A stretch of 64,000 nucleotides of DNA from Sclerotinia nivalis (taxonomy: Eukaryota; Ascomycota; Leotiomycetes; Helotiales; Sclerotiniaceae): contig JAPEIS010000013.1 in the NCBI GenBank assembly GCA_029531795.1, positions 2,294,001 to 2,358,000 on the forward strand, written 5' to 3'. Below are positions 36,808-48,539 of this stretch, in pieces (the first letter of the stretch is position 1; the number at the start of each line of letters is the position of its first letter). The translations under genes were made by a program, and so were the position numbers. The notes under the pieces were generated by a model. That model was not told the DNA's origin and searched no databases. It saw only the letters and a program-made list of their open reading frames with translations.

Positions 36808-37723
36808 ATTGGTGACGGGACCTTGATTCGTGTTAGCCCTTTACCTCGGTATGATAAATCAATTTACTCACACAAAAAATCACGATAGTCAAGTGTAGTA
36901 TCTAACACCAATGAGTAGGTATGTATGTTGTGGTTGAATGTCGGATTCCTCAGTTGTTAGCCAAGGCGCCAACATCTATTACCCGTCCTTGGCAGGAACC
37001 GGGGCATTACACTGCTAAGTGAATTGAAGAAGCCATTTACTGTCGTCATCGCTAGACAAATTTTGCGCCTTGTTTATTCTATGGTACTCAACGGCCGCGT
37101 CATCCTCAATTGTTATTCCACGAGTAAAATAATCGGATTTCCACAGAAGTATTGGTTCTGGCTTCTAAGTCCTGCCAGCTGTGTGAAAATAGACAGTGCG
37201 CTTAGGCCCTGGTGACCGATAGCGATTGTGGAGCATAGATGTGGTGCCAGACTGTCGGGTTTGTAGAGTGTTCATGATGTCGGTCAGATTGGATGGCAAT
37301 AGTATTTGGAGTATTCCGTTCCTACTCGGCCTGATCATGAGTCTATGGCACTGAATTTGTACGGATAACCCATGGGTGTAGTGATAAACCAGGGTTGAAT
37401 GCATCCTTATTGATATGATGATACTAACAGTTTAGGATCCTATCATAACTTTCAAAGATGCCCCGAAATAAGCCCAGCCCTTACGAACCACCCATCATTT
37501 CTCCAATATCATTCAGTCGTCTTTAACCTATTAACTCAAGACAAATGACATGAGTATTATAGTGAACTTACTTCATATGAAAGAACTATTAGTAGTATTG
37601 GCCCAGTCCAAAGATTTTCTTAAATTAGGCCTCCGCTCGTTTCTTATGCCACTACACTGAGGCTTTCACAGTAGTATAACGGCCTAGAGAAGCATCCAAA
37701 ATTGTCTCGTTGAGCCTTGAGCT
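36808..37723. other. Intergenic, possible decayed coding sequence
   Basis: Minus-strand frames between 37165 and 37404 have protein-like stretches interrupted by stops, but no family could be named. Confidence 0.4.
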
Positions 37724-38604
37724 ATGGATCAAGTGCTCAGCCCAGAGAAAGGCGGCACTTCAGTTGAATCTGTCGACATCGAAAGCAACAATGGAGCGTT
37801 AGAAGAAAAGAATAGCAAGTCCGTTGCAGCCATACGAGAGTCGGCCTTGTCTAAATCGACCGAAGTAGCCTCCTATATAGTTAGTTTCGATGATGATGAT
37901 CCCAGTGAACTGGCCACGAAGTCGGAAATGGGCCATGGTAACTATCTTGTCTTTTGTGACTCTGACAGCGTGAGCCTCCAACAAATCGTCCGATATGTTG
38001 TTGCTGGTCATTTTGTAGCATTTTTGGAACCGGCATGTGTATTCCAGGATCGCCGCGGATACTTGCCTCCCTCCGCTCTAATCATGAGATTTTCCTGATG
38101 CTTCTTGTCTCCGTGTGGGAGCTTGGTGAAGCCTCTGGACCTCTATTCATCGGCCCATTATCAGAGACTTATGGACGCCTTCCTGTGTACCACATGACCA
38201 ACATTCTATTCATCATCTTTTCCATTGCCTGTGCTGTCAGTAGCAATATCGACATGCTTCTGGCTTTTCGATTTTTGAATGGCGTGGGCGTAGCAGCAAT
38301 ATGTTTGAATTCTAGTGTCGTAGGCGATATGTTCATTCAAGAAGAGCGTGCCGGTATCCAGGCTATTATCAATCTTCCTGCGCTCACCGGCCTCGCGATT
38401 GCTTCAATTGTGAGCGGTTACATCAGTGAGAACCTCGGATGGCGTTGGGTATTCTGGCTTCTCTGTTATCAATATCTTTGGGGCTTTCTTATACCACAAA
38501 TCATGGTCAAGCATTCTGAAAACATTCTCTTGTCAACTTCAATCCGCTTTCCGTCTGTATGGAAGAGAACAGCAATATGGCTTTGTGGGCGGGGTGTCCA
38601 ATAG
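37724..38604 (+). pseudogene. Broken MFS drug/H+ antiporter-type transporter
   Basis: The frame from the ATG at 37724 encodes a hydrophilic N-terminus. The expected first helix (KWAMVTILSFVTLT) occurs only in a different frame at about 37928-37970. From about 38047 the frame is good again: ELGEASGPLFIGPLSETYGR is the MFS A-motif region, followed by LAFRFLNGVGVAA, EERAGIQAIINLPALTGLA and ENLGWRWVFWL. The reading frame is lost after helix 6, and the last half is absent. An AT-rich tract follows at once. The intact family exports toxins or drugs at the plasma membrane. Multiple frameshifts plus truncation make function unlikely. Confidence 0.75.
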
Positions 38605-38828
38605 TCCGCACCGGCAGACTAGATTTAAGCTTTCAATGTTCGAAATTCTTTGAATGTTTGAATATAATTCAATGTTTCAAATAATTTGAATATTCTAATT
38701 ATATTTGATATTTTAAAAATTAAGAATATTTAAACATGATTCATTATTTCAGTTAATTTGAGTATCCTAAATAAATTCAGGAATCCAAAAGATTCTCATT
38801 GTTGGACTGCAGTCCAGGCTATTGGCCC
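38605..38828. other. AT-rich tract
   Basis: About 80% A+T with imperfect repeats of GAATATTT/TTGAATA words, next to the truncated MFS gene. The composition resembles RIP-degraded repeat DNA. Confidence 0.55.
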
Positions 38829-39439
38829 CTAAGGTATTGTCTCCTTCCTATTAAGCAAGTCAAACGTTGCTGCCTTATATGTCTTCCATTCTACCACTCC
38901 ATCGAAACGATGCTCATCCTTCTTCTTTTGACAATACCCCATTGCCGCATCTCGGACTGTAACCCATTCCATCACAGACGTACCCAAAACTTTTGCATCG
39001 TTTTGCAGCTCCATCAATGCCTCTCTCACCCATCCCACACAATTCCAACCTTCATCTCCTCCTCTCGTAGGAATTCCTCGCAGGATTTGCAACATGCGAT
39101 CATGATTTTCGATTTTCGCAATCATCACCCGAACCAAAAGCATTTGCGTGGCTATGAGACGAATAGGCGCCTCCTCGTACTTCCACTCGTGTTTCCTGGA
39201 TGAGACGACCATACTCTCTTTGGCGTGAAAACGTGTTCCTTGTGACTCTTTACCCTCCTTTTTAGGTCCGACGATTAAAGCCCAATGATATTTTCCCGGC
39301 CAAGTTTGTCAGCTGGCATTACTTTCACTCGCCAAACGCGAGAATAGGAGGAACCTTACGTGTCTTCTTTTTCGGGCATAGTGGCTTTGCCACCACGTGC
39401 ATAAAGTGCGATGTAAAGACGATTCTTGTCGGAAGGCAT
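38829..39439 (-). CDS. DUF6914-like protein with defective splice acceptor
   Basis: Exon 1 (39439-39360) encodes MPSDKNRLYIALYARGG and ends EKED-T. The second block (39291-38829) reads YHWALIVGPKKEGK, RFHAKES, LLVRVMIAKIENHDRML, GWNCVGWVREALMEL and ends FDLLNRKETIP. Joining them gives 180 aa, matching a small conserved fungal family that I recall as DUF6914. A good donor (GTAAGG) and branch site (CTGAC) are present, but no AG lies at the expected acceptor: the dinucleotide at 39293-39292 is AA. The only upstream AG brings an in-frame TGA. The gene may be silenced by one point change, or use a non-canonical site. Confidence 0.55.
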
Positions 39440-40801
39440 GATTGCTGCGAGGATGTTTACTTATCCGAATGTCGAAGTGAAATCAATACTAGTTGACGAT
39501 TGAATAGTCCTTTTCCGTGGTCCAGTTTCCAAGTGCAAGGAGTAGTACAGCAACTTCTTATATGGAGAAAGCTTAATCACCAGGGAATCTCAGTGCCAGA
39601 AATGCTTCTGTGATTTCATGTTTCATGAATATAGCCTAAGATCTAAGTCTTCATACATAGACCAGTCAATTTGATGATATGTAGTTCACTCGCGGCTGTA
39701 CGACCGATTAATCAGCGGAACCGCGGTCGCATATCAGTTTGTGCTAATCGATTGGCCATTACACCCAGATAGTAGGGTGTGTCCTTTCGGGACATGCGCA
39801 GTTTTCAACATTGGTCGTGAATTTCTATCACATATTACACATCGTATTTTTAATCTTAATTCATTGTTGCGATACCAGTAAATCACTAGCACCACATTAG
39901 TGGCTCTTCCACATATATAATATTCGTAGTACAGTAACCTCTGAATAGTATCCAACCTAATATCAATCACTTCCATTACCATTTATGATCATAACCCTTG
40001 TTATCACCACCGAGGTGATACCAACGCAACATCATATATCGCATATCACATATCACGTATCACATATTGATACCACAACATCATATTCCCACACTCAAAC
40101 TCCTGCCTCCATTGAAACCGCCGGCCCCAACCCCTGAAACCCTTTACTCCCCAACTCTGACTCCTCTGAGACCCATCACTTCTCCAAAGCTTTCCAAAGA
40201 CCCTTCGTTCCCCAAAAGCATTTCTCATTTTAATTTTCTAACTAGAGCCCTGGCCCTACAATGGAAAACAATGCATGTGTCAAGAATCGTCCCCAAAGCC
40301 ATAGATTAAATATCATTGAGCGACCTAAGACCAGTCTTGTAACCTAACCGCCGGTTTGGTTGATATGGGCGCCACAGCAGGTGGTATTCTTTAAAACCCT
40401 ATCATACCTAAATAGTAAAAAGTCGGTTTCCACTCAAATAGGTCTAGCAATTCCCGAAGACTTGTAGATGAATTCTAGCTTTTTAAACAAACCCTGTTAA
40501 ATTCCAATTAATAATTAGAAACCTATAGAACCGCGATATAGGACTAATTTCCCATTTTCCCCAAAGAGAAGCCATCAAGAAAACACTCAAAACTCCTTGC
40601 TAATAATCAAGAGAATCCCTCCAAATAGAAATTATCTCCACGAAATTAATGGTCTTGCAAATACCAACTCAGCAGCCATCTTCGCTGACGTAGAGATACC
40701 CTGAAATAAGTTGGTGCTGATGAGATCTTAACGTGAATCATAACATGACCCAAATATCGAAAATGAACTTGTGCAGAAGAGAGTGTCGATGCAGTTTCAA
40801 C
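39440..40801. other. Intergenic
   Basis: No gene found. A CATATCACATATCAC-type repeat occurs at 40032-40068. Other frames are short. Confidence 0.55.
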
Positions 40802-41665
40802 TCAATAATCTCCCCAGTATTTTTGCCGAACCTCCTCCATAGCCTGCGCAGTAGGTAGTGGATCCAAGAATTTATCAATCTCTTTCTTCCAAAACTCATT
40901 GTATGGATTAACGTACATCGCTGTTGTGTACTCCCAATAGAATGGGTACCAACCAGAAGTTTCCCAATCAATAATACCAACCACTTTGTCACCGTCTGCG
41001 AGAATGTTGAGACTACTTAAATCGCCATGTGTGAAGACGGGTAGAGCGAGCCAAGGGCCGTCGTGCCATTCTATAAGCTCATTAACGCCCTCTGGATTCT
41101 GTGGATGGGCTGGAAAATCTGATCTCAGGTACCGGTGAAACTCATTTGTGTTTTCGAAGGGACCAAATTGCGCCGGACCATCGATTCTTCCATCATATAA
41201 GATTCCACCGTCAACATTAGCGATCCTTGACGATTTCGGAGTCAACTTGCGCATCTCCGCAATCATCTCTCGAATCTGAGAAAGTATCTTTGCCTTAGAC
41301 TCGGGCGTCCGATGTACCCATCCATGGACTAAAGGGCTTCCGCGTATCCTTTCCATGACAATATACGTTGTTCCCTTGTGTACAAAAGAACAGTAAATCT
41401 TAGGCACCGGAATAGATGTGTTTTCTCCAATAAATTTCATGGCTGATGCTTCTGCTAAAGTCCTGAACTCGCCGTATTTAACGCAAACTCCTCTAGATAT
41501 GCTGAGGATGCCATGATGATGGCAGTAAGGGATTCTTCTAGCAAGTTTAATTGAAGCAAGCACTAAAAACCGGCGGAAACGAGCATTATTGATTGGTTTT
41601 GATGCTGGTATTTCAATGGCAGATTCGACTTTCTTCTCATCGCGTGTGTTGCTTATATCGGACAT
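40802..41665 (-). CDS. APH-type phosphotransferase / protein-kinase-like enzyme
   Basis: Single exon, 287 aa from the ATG at 41665 (MSDISNTRDEKK). Kinase-fold marks: GVCVKYGE with the ATP-contacting Lys, then a SxPVPKIY segment, YIVMERIRGSPL hinge, catalytic loop THGDLSSLNIL near residue 220, and metal-binding IIDWETSGWYPFYWEY near 237. This is the fungal aminoglycoside-phosphotransferase-like family (PF01636), widespread and expanded in filamentous ascomycetes; natural substrates are mostly unknown and drug resistance should not be assumed. All key residues are present, in contrast to its broken neighbours. Confidence 0.88.
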   Translation of the reverse strand: MSDISNTRDEKKVESAIEIPASKPINNARFRRFLVLASIKLARRIPYCHHHGILSISRGVCVKYGEFRTLAEASAMKFIGENTSIPVPKIYCSFVHKGTTYIVMERIRGSPLVHGWVHRTPESKAKILSQIREMIAEMRKLTPKSSRIANVDGGILYDGRIDGPAQFGPFENTNEFHRYLRSDFPAHPQNPEGVNELIEWHDGPWLALPVFTHGDLSSLNILADGDKVVGIIDWETSGWYPFYWEYTTAMYVNPYNEFWKKEIDKFLDPLPTAQAMEEVRQKYWGDY

Positions 41666-42663
41666 GATTTCCTGCAAAGGATTGAATCTTAAACAAATAA
41701 TTGAGTCAGCCGCTTCTCTGAAGATTTGGTAGGATAGTGTTCATTGCTGGTAATACGGATGATGGTCGAGGGGAAGAGGTATGATGCCGTGCAATGTCTT
41801 GTGCGTGTTGTATCAGTTTTACTTATTCCTTGGGTCGAGATGATAATGATGCTGATGCTGAGGCTGAGGCTGAGCAGTGTTAAAATTAGGCATGCAAGGC
41901 TACGAATATTATCCCGAGGCTAAAACTGTAAGGTCATCTTTCGCTTACTCACATCACCAGATATTAATAAGTTCAAACAATCCTCTGTTTCATGACGAGT
42001 TTTCCTAAATGGGTCCAAGTTATCTTCAGAGTTCAACATACAAAGTTATTGGATTTATGAAGTCAAAACAAGAACTAGTCGTTGCAATTGGTTGTCTTTG
42101 CGAAAAAACCCTTCTCTAGATGATTGTATTCTTGAGTAGCAAATAGCTAAGTATTTTATTTCTTTTATATTCGAATACTATGATTTTTCTAATGCAATGC
42201 ACCGTACGGTAATTTCTGTCCTCTGCAAGACTCCCCCTACTCAGTTCCCCCTTGGCCATAAGCTTGTCAGACTCGATACAAATTGTAATGCGATATTACG
42301 TTCGATCGTTCATCGATATTGGACATTTGTACCTGTCTGCATTTCCAATAATGCGACTGGTATGGGGAACGGTGGGAGGCCATAGGTGCGGGTAGTAAGG
42401 TTATATTAATCGCGGCTAGCGGTAGTAACTGAATTTTATCTCAAGCTAAGGTTTGGCACATGAAATATCTTTGATCGGGTGATCTTATTGAATATCATTT
42501 GAAGATAGATGGTAGAATCGATTTGTTCAGCTAGGTAGAGTCTCAACATAAGTTCAACATAAGTTCGTGGTAATGATAATTGAGATGCCACCCTGAGACG
42601 ATACTCCCTCCCTTTGTCCGAAAATTTGACTAGAATTCCAAAGCCTACCTCCAAAGCCATCAC
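41666..42663. other. Intergenic
   Basis: No supported gene. Small GAT/GCTGA repeats near 41845-41880. The frame at 42436-42663 on the minus strand looks like 3' flank of the next gene. Confidence 0.5.
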
Positions 42664-44251
42664 CTAGAGTGGTCCAATATCATAAATGCTCCTTGGACTA
42701 CCCGCAAAAATCCAATTCAAATCGTCCTCATTCAAGAAAGGGGCGTTCAACATAGCTTCAAGATTAGCCTCGTGATTGTATCCGAATGGCTAATCCTGTC
42801 CAACATGTTAGTCAATTTTCAATTTTTGTGAAGCAGTACCTACGGTTCCAAAAGTAAGTTGAGTCTTAGGCACGTCATACGCTAGCAATCCTAGGACTTG
42901 ATGAGGAAACGTCGGCCCAGCACTGATAGCAATCAATTAGATTCGTTTGCCGAACTCTTCCTGGTTGACATGAGAACTTACGTGTCCCACCAAAATCTCG
43001 TCTGTAATGTGTGATAAACATTACTAGCATTTCCAGCAGTAGCCCACAAGAAACGATCGATGATCGAGGGAAACGAATCACCGACATGAGAAATTTGATA
43101 GCGTATATTGGTAAAATTTTGTACGGTTCCAGATAGAATGAGATCCATCACAGTTCTAGCAGTATCGAAATAAAATTCCACGAGCCCTGGCCGGTAGATT
43201 GCTATGAGAGTTCAGCTACCAAAGTCCAAGAATTCAATGTGGACCGTGAAGACATACTGGGGTTCGCCTCAATCAAAACACCATTATAGCGAAGATATGG
43301 AGTATGGGGGTGTATGAATATAGTATGGCTTTCATTCATGAGCCTGTTCAAAGCTTGGTAGAATGGTTCAAAGGTTGAGTTTCCCAGATAAAAACCCTCG
43401 TGATTAGAAAGCAAGATGATGCCAACCGCGTTAAGCTTTGAAATACTATAAGTTGCTTCCACAATACTATATATTCTTGTCAATGAAAATTCCGACATCA
43501 GATCACGAAGACTTACGATTCTTCGGTATATGGCAAAGGAATTGTAGCAACGAAAGAAAATTGTTTTGGATACGTTCGAACAAGCTGGGCAATTCTTGTC
43601 AGTCCCTGAAATTTTTGAAGGGCATGTGGTACTAACAGCTGCCTGCCATTCATTAAGAAGTCGTGCTAATGCGACGGATGCCTCTCGATTCCCAGGGTAA
43701 ACTGTTGAACCAGGTGTTGTTATAGATAATACCCTATGCGTGATGTCTAACATAAAGATTAGATTAGGTGGTTGTGCTTGAGATGATATGATTCACTTAA
43801 GCTTTTCATGAATTCGAATTCAGTCTCAATACTCCAGAATGGAGTTGGTTGACCGGCAAGTGTTGGTACAATTTGACGATACCAATCCGGAACCGCATGT
43901 GCTAATTGGAAATCTGTCAGTTAGAAGTTGATTGCTAGCTATAGCCATCAACACTTGCCATGAGTATCAATTCGGAGGTCTAAATGAGAAGTGTTGTTTG
44001 AAACCGTGGGAATGCTCTGGTTAGCAGAAAGAATATTATCAATAGACTTTAATGCTGGTGTTGTGAAGTGAAATGCCAGTAAATCAATTCCATCTAAAAT
44101 GGGTTAGCATTTGCAAGCTGTATTTCTCACATAAGTATGTCGTACCTCGTTGCGCAACTTCAAGAATCTCTTTCGAGGACTCCGAGAATGCAAAGACTGC
44201 ACTTATGGATGTCGTTAGACATATAAGAGATGGAACCACTTTTGAAAACAT
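42664..44251 (-). CDS. Secreted amidohydrolase-2 (ACMSD/decarboxylase-like), possibly inactivated
   Basis: Nine short exons, all in phase: 44251-44146, 44093-43959, 43901-43797, 43746-43637, 43584-43517, 43466-43258, 43201-42982, 42922-42844 and 42789-42664, giving 385 aa. Introns are 50-59 nt. The N-terminus is a signal peptide (MFSKVVPSLICLTTSISAVF). The metal site RIDTHAHAVPDWYR is created by joining exons 2 and 3 through a GC-AG intron. Other family marks are LSITTPGS, TIFIHPHTPY, YFDTARTVMDLILSG and ISHVGDSFP. At the last join the expected DYPFG reads GAT-TAG-CCA. Using the next AG, 6 nt downstream, avoids the stop but deletes the metal-binding Asp. Such enzymes decarboxylate or hydrolyse aromatic acids. 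Confidence 0.75.
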
Positions 44252-46045
44252 AATTGCTAGTCACTCATTAATTGATCTCAAGATTCGCAAATGATGAATG
44301 TGAACAGGAATCAGACCTAAGGATAAATAGCCAACGAGCTAGCTGAACTCCCCATATCTGGAAATGATGATGTATTGCTTATGCACCATTATATTGAGAA
44401 CAAGGCAATCGATCTTTGGCTGCCGCTTCTCAATTTGTTATCTTACATACGCCTATGCTTACAACCGTAGCACAAATATTATTCTTTGCTCAAATTGGAA
44501 ACGGCGGCGGTGCCCCGTTGGCCTGAGATAGAATCAGGGCAATAATAGTCAAAAGATGTGGCAAGTAATTCTGGATTACTAATCCGGTGTATTGACCATC
44601 TTAGTCTAATGATTTGGAAGATTGCCTGGAATTCATGGATGTAAAAGTTACCAGAGTGTAGAGGTGAAATATCTTATCACAAGGCCCTGCACATGATAGA
44701 GAAATTTAAATGATGCTATGCATTTAACTTACTGCAAGAGCAAGCTGGTTTGGACATATGCATGGAAATGAGGCTACTCAATCGCGATCCATACCATAAA
44801 AAGCACTTGGCACAGGTGAATATTACTGAACGGAATTCCCGTAAACAGCACACCATGTCCCGCCCATTTGTATTTTTGTTGTGTGAGAAAGGTCCTTAAC
44901 AAGGGCTCACCATAGTAAGTCGAAGATGGATGAATTGATATAATCGAAGTGTCACGAGGAATGATTACTATATCAACCCAATTAACCACTCGGCAAGAGT
45001 GGCGTCACTTTTATCGTGATACGAAGTTTATGCCGCGTGGCTAACGGGATAAGGGCATGTTGGCTTGAGTGAATCTTGAATTCCGGGACGGAAGAGTTCC
45101 AATACAGAAGAGGGGGCGGAGGATTGGAAGTCCGCGGTTCAATTGGCGCAAACAGTGTCGATTCACATGCATTCTTGGCCTTAAGAGTCTACACGACAGC
45201 CCCCGGATTGAACAATATGTATGCTGCATCTATCTCCGAGAAAGTCGATCGTTCCATTTCTCCAAGGCACCGTGTATTCTTGGATCTAGTATTGCGATGA
45301 CGGCAGATGGCACAAATCGTCAAGTGCGGTATATGACTTTAGGAGGAAAGTGCCAAATGGCAAAGGCGACGAATTTGAAGAGAAGGGTTGGGTATAAATT
45401 GATGTTTAGTGTTTCCTAGAGGTTTAAAATTCCTTAAGAATGGGGCTAAAAAAGCCGGAAAAACAATGCCCCAGTATGAATGCCCTACTCTGTAACCTAA
45501 ATCTTGTTTACACCAAATAGTCACAACTTTTCAAGGGATATCTTATTGATGTTTTCTTCAAAACGATTCACATCTTCGATATTAAAATCAAATATTGAAT
45601 CACATACATCCACATTCATCATAACATATTACTGTGGCGCCATTCAAACAATTTACCGGCGATTAACTGTACCAAAAACGGCTGGAGAGAAGCCTCCCAA
45701 GAATCACAAGTTTGATTTAAGTTCTCATTACCGCTATCTTTGAAATCTAATAAATCTGCCATTTTTCTTCCCGTCATTTATCGCCGTTTTTGTTTGCTCA
45801 ATGATTCATAATTGCAAGGCGCAGATACGACGAGGCTGTGCTGAATCTGCAGCTAAAAGATGGCTGACTGCTCAGTGAGTGGGTATGCCCTGACATAAAA
45901 TACACAACGGGTTCGAAGATCATCAACTTTGCATCATTCTCACAATTATTCGGACCTTCCACGTATTGAAAAGCTTTGATTTCCTTTCAGATACTTTCTC
46001 CTGGATTGGAGACACATAAAAAAACGCCGTATCGCTACTACAAAA
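44252..46045. other. Intergenic, no supported gene
   Basis: Short frames at 44774-44989 and 45041-45229 (minus) have no recognisable family. A stretch at about 45032-45155 resembles the 5' half of a tRNA-Arg (see rejected items). The last 150 bases are the likely promoter of the coiled-coil gene. Confidence 0.5.
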
Positions 46046-47356
46046 ATGGCAACTCAACACATCATAGCTTCAGCTACTCAAAACACAAATCTCCTCTCCA
46101 TACTTTCACAAACAGATCATGCACCTTCGGAATATGCCCAAATCACACAATATCAATTATCTATTGAGAGTATTGTCTCGGAACAAGAGCAACGGGTCAA
46201 AACTTTGGTGGCAGCAAGTGCAAAGGAACATCAGGACCACGAAGAATATAAAGACTCCACTGTCAAACGTTTAGCCTATAAATTAAGTGGCAGGAAACAA
46301 AAGTTTATTGAAAAGGAAGAGAAAGAACATCGAGAATGGTTAAATGCAATTCAGAATGAATTGGAAGCTAAGCGTCACTTGAGTCATTTGAAAGACACAC
46401 TACAAGAAGCTAAATCAAAAGCTTCGTCGTTGAAGCCTCTGGTTGAAGAACATAACGCTGCACAAGCTGAGCTCGATACTCTTTATAATTCCATATTCTC
46501 AGGGCCATCACCCGATTTTCCAGCTGAAGATACGATGGAGCATCTTCTTTCTCGCGCCAAAGATTCATTCGATGAAGGACAGCTGCGACTTAGTATTGAG
46601 TCCAATGTCTTATCAATCTTGCAAAATGCTTCAACAATCATGCGTCAATGTATTGCAGCTATGGATAATGCTCTACAATCATCGACCATGGATGCATGGG
46701 GAATAGGTGGAGGATTTGCTGACATGACGGAACGATCTTCACTTGCACAAGCTCAATCCCTTTCTTCTCAAGTAGAGATGTTAATTTCTCAAGCGCGACA
46801 AATGCAACCAGCAGTTCAACCTTTGGGCCCGATGAACATTGCACAAGGGAGCCTGATGTCTGATGTTATCTTTGATAATATCCTCTCTGATCTTAAATTT
46901 CATGAAAAGATTGAGGAGTCAAAACGGCAGTTGATAGCAGCACGATCTCGATTGATTCAAGAAACGAAACATAGCAACGAGCGTTTGACGAGTTTTCGTC
47001 TGGAAGTTGGGGAGAAGAAGAAAGTTTTGGAAACGAAACGAAAAGAATTACAGGATGAAAGAGCAGCGGTGTTTGAGAGAGTTGTTGCTCGTGGCGGCAT
47101 TGCGTATAATTCTCAGGAACCGCGGAGCAATGTTCAAGTAGAACACGATCAATCAGGCTGGCAGTCCCCAACGCTGCAATGGAATAGTCAGCAACATATA
47201 CATTATTCGCTGTTTGGAGGAGGGTATCAGGAACAGTCCAATGAATCTGAACCGTACCGTATTCTACCGGCAGGAACTTATGACTCTCAGCACATCGATC
47301 CAAACTATCCTCAGCAGGATCTATCGATGCCCGCTCCTCCATGGTATACATCGTGA
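46046..47356 (+). CDS. Coiled-coil protein of unknown function
   Basis: Single exon, 436 aa. Most of the protein is helical and charged, with likely coiled coils at about residues 45-150 (EQEQRVKTLVAASAKEHQDH, KFIEKEEKEHREWLNAIQNE) and 285-350 (KIEESKRQLIAARSRLIQE, KKKVLETKRKELQDERAAVF). Between them is a conserved-looking segment with FAEDTMEHLL-like and ASTIMRQCIAAMDNALQSS. The C-terminus is Gln/Pro-rich and ends PAPPWYTS. Related uncharacterised proteins occur in Pezizomycotina. No signal peptide or membrane segment is seen, so a cytosolic scaffold is most likely. Confidence 0.8.
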   Translation: MATQHIIASATQNTNLLSILSQTDHAPSEYAQITQYQLSIESIVSEQEQRVKTLVAASAKEHQDHEEYKDSTVKRLAYKLSGRKQKFIEKEEKEHREWLNAIQNELEAKRHLSHLKDTLQEAKSKASSLKPLVEEHNAAQAELDTLYNSIFSGPSPDFPAEDTMEHLLSRAKDSFDEGQLRLSIESNVLSILQNASTIMRQCIAAMDNALQSSTMDAWGIGGGFADMTERSSLAQAQSLSSQVEMLISQARQMQPAVQPLGPMNIAQGSLMSDVIFDNILSDLKFHEKIEESKRQLIAARSRLIQETKHSNERLTSFRLEVGEKKKVLETKRKELQDERAAVFERVVARGGIAYNSQEPRSNVQVEHDQSGWQSPTLQWNSQQHIHYSLFGGGYQEQSNESEPYRILPAGTYDSQHIDPNYPQQDLSMPAPPWYTS

Positions 47357-48539
47357 TAGATGTGGGTATCGTTTGGCTAAAGAAATGCTTTCGTTGTTGG
47401 TGATTACTAATTAGGCGTTTGGAATCTTGGGGGCATATACCAGGAGTTACTGGAGGAGGTGTACATGATTATGGGTAACCAAACAATAGGCAACCAAACA
47501 ATAAAGAGAATATTGTTTTCAAAGTTTTATATAATTTCTGTTATTTAACCTCCATTATTAAAGCCTGTTTGCATCACCCATATATTGTCTCGAGTACCAT
47601 TTCCAAATATGGTCAGCACCAATTCACAGTTTAAGCTGGGGCAAAGGATGAAAAGCCTCCCACACGGTTCGAATATCCTTCCCCATCCTGCTCCATATAT
47701 AATTTGATGGTTTTCATCCCATTCCACCATCAATACATCATACATAAATGGCAGCTTTGAGTATATGAGTCTCCAAGTTAGAGGATTAGAACAAGCTAAT
47801 TGGGCTTTGGAACTTGTCAAGGATTCGTGTTGATTGGTTGTACCTTTAGTGAGCTCTATGAATTTGATACAACATAATGCACAGTGGCATTTAAACATTT
47901 TTTTACCAGGAGCTTTTGCGCCTTAAAGATCAAGGTTTCTTTTTCCCGTTGATTTGTCCACAATTCTAATGCTGTTGAGCTACCTGAAAGAAAGTGCTGG
48001 ATGTCTGAAGTTGGAGACAAGTTCCTCGCTCTCTTCATCCGGCTTAAGCTTTAGGACCTTGCCAAAGCAACTTGCTATTCTTTTAAAATACGAAAAGAAA
48101 TTCATGAGTTCGTACCTTTCTAAATTCCCGCTCTGGTCTCATGTTAATCCCAATTCTTGATGTGTTGGAGATACCATTTGATTACTGATACTTCTTTGTG
48201 ATTCCTTTAGCATGCCAGGTCTATTCACCAGCTAACAGGGGCATGACCAGTCCTTGGAAACAAAGTCTCTAAATCGTGTCTCTGTTGAGCAGAAGCTGGC
48301 TGCCGCAATAACACGATGTCAACAATTCCTTGGTTTTGTTGGCCATTACTCACATACAAGGCGCCATATAAAGACAAAATGTATTAAAGCTATCCCCTTC
48401 TTCTATCTCTTCTCTTTCAGATGACTGATGAAAATACATCCGACTATTTATCACTACATAAACCGTTGAACTCAGAAAAAGAACTCCACTCATTTCAATC
48501 TCCAGCATACCATTACAAATACAAAAGTGCCCACACCTT
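47357..48539. other. Intergenic with a possible small minus-strand gene
   Basis: Minus-strand frame 47545-47898 contains FKCHCALCCIKFIELTKG, LTWRLIYSKLPFMYDVLM and IIYGAGWGRIFEPCG. A start exon at 48105 (MNFFSYFKRIASCFGKVLKL) with a GTAGCT donor near 47983 would be plausible, but I could not join the two in phase with a clear acceptor. Family unknown. Confidence 0.35.

Noticed and set aside
45032..45155. tRNA-Arg-like sequence (GCCGCGTGGC, D-arm TAACGGGATAAG, later GGTTCAATT)
   Set aside because: The D-arm resembles tRNA-Arg, but the T-stem does not pair, the acceptor has several mismatches and the anticodon region cannot be placed. At most a decayed copy.
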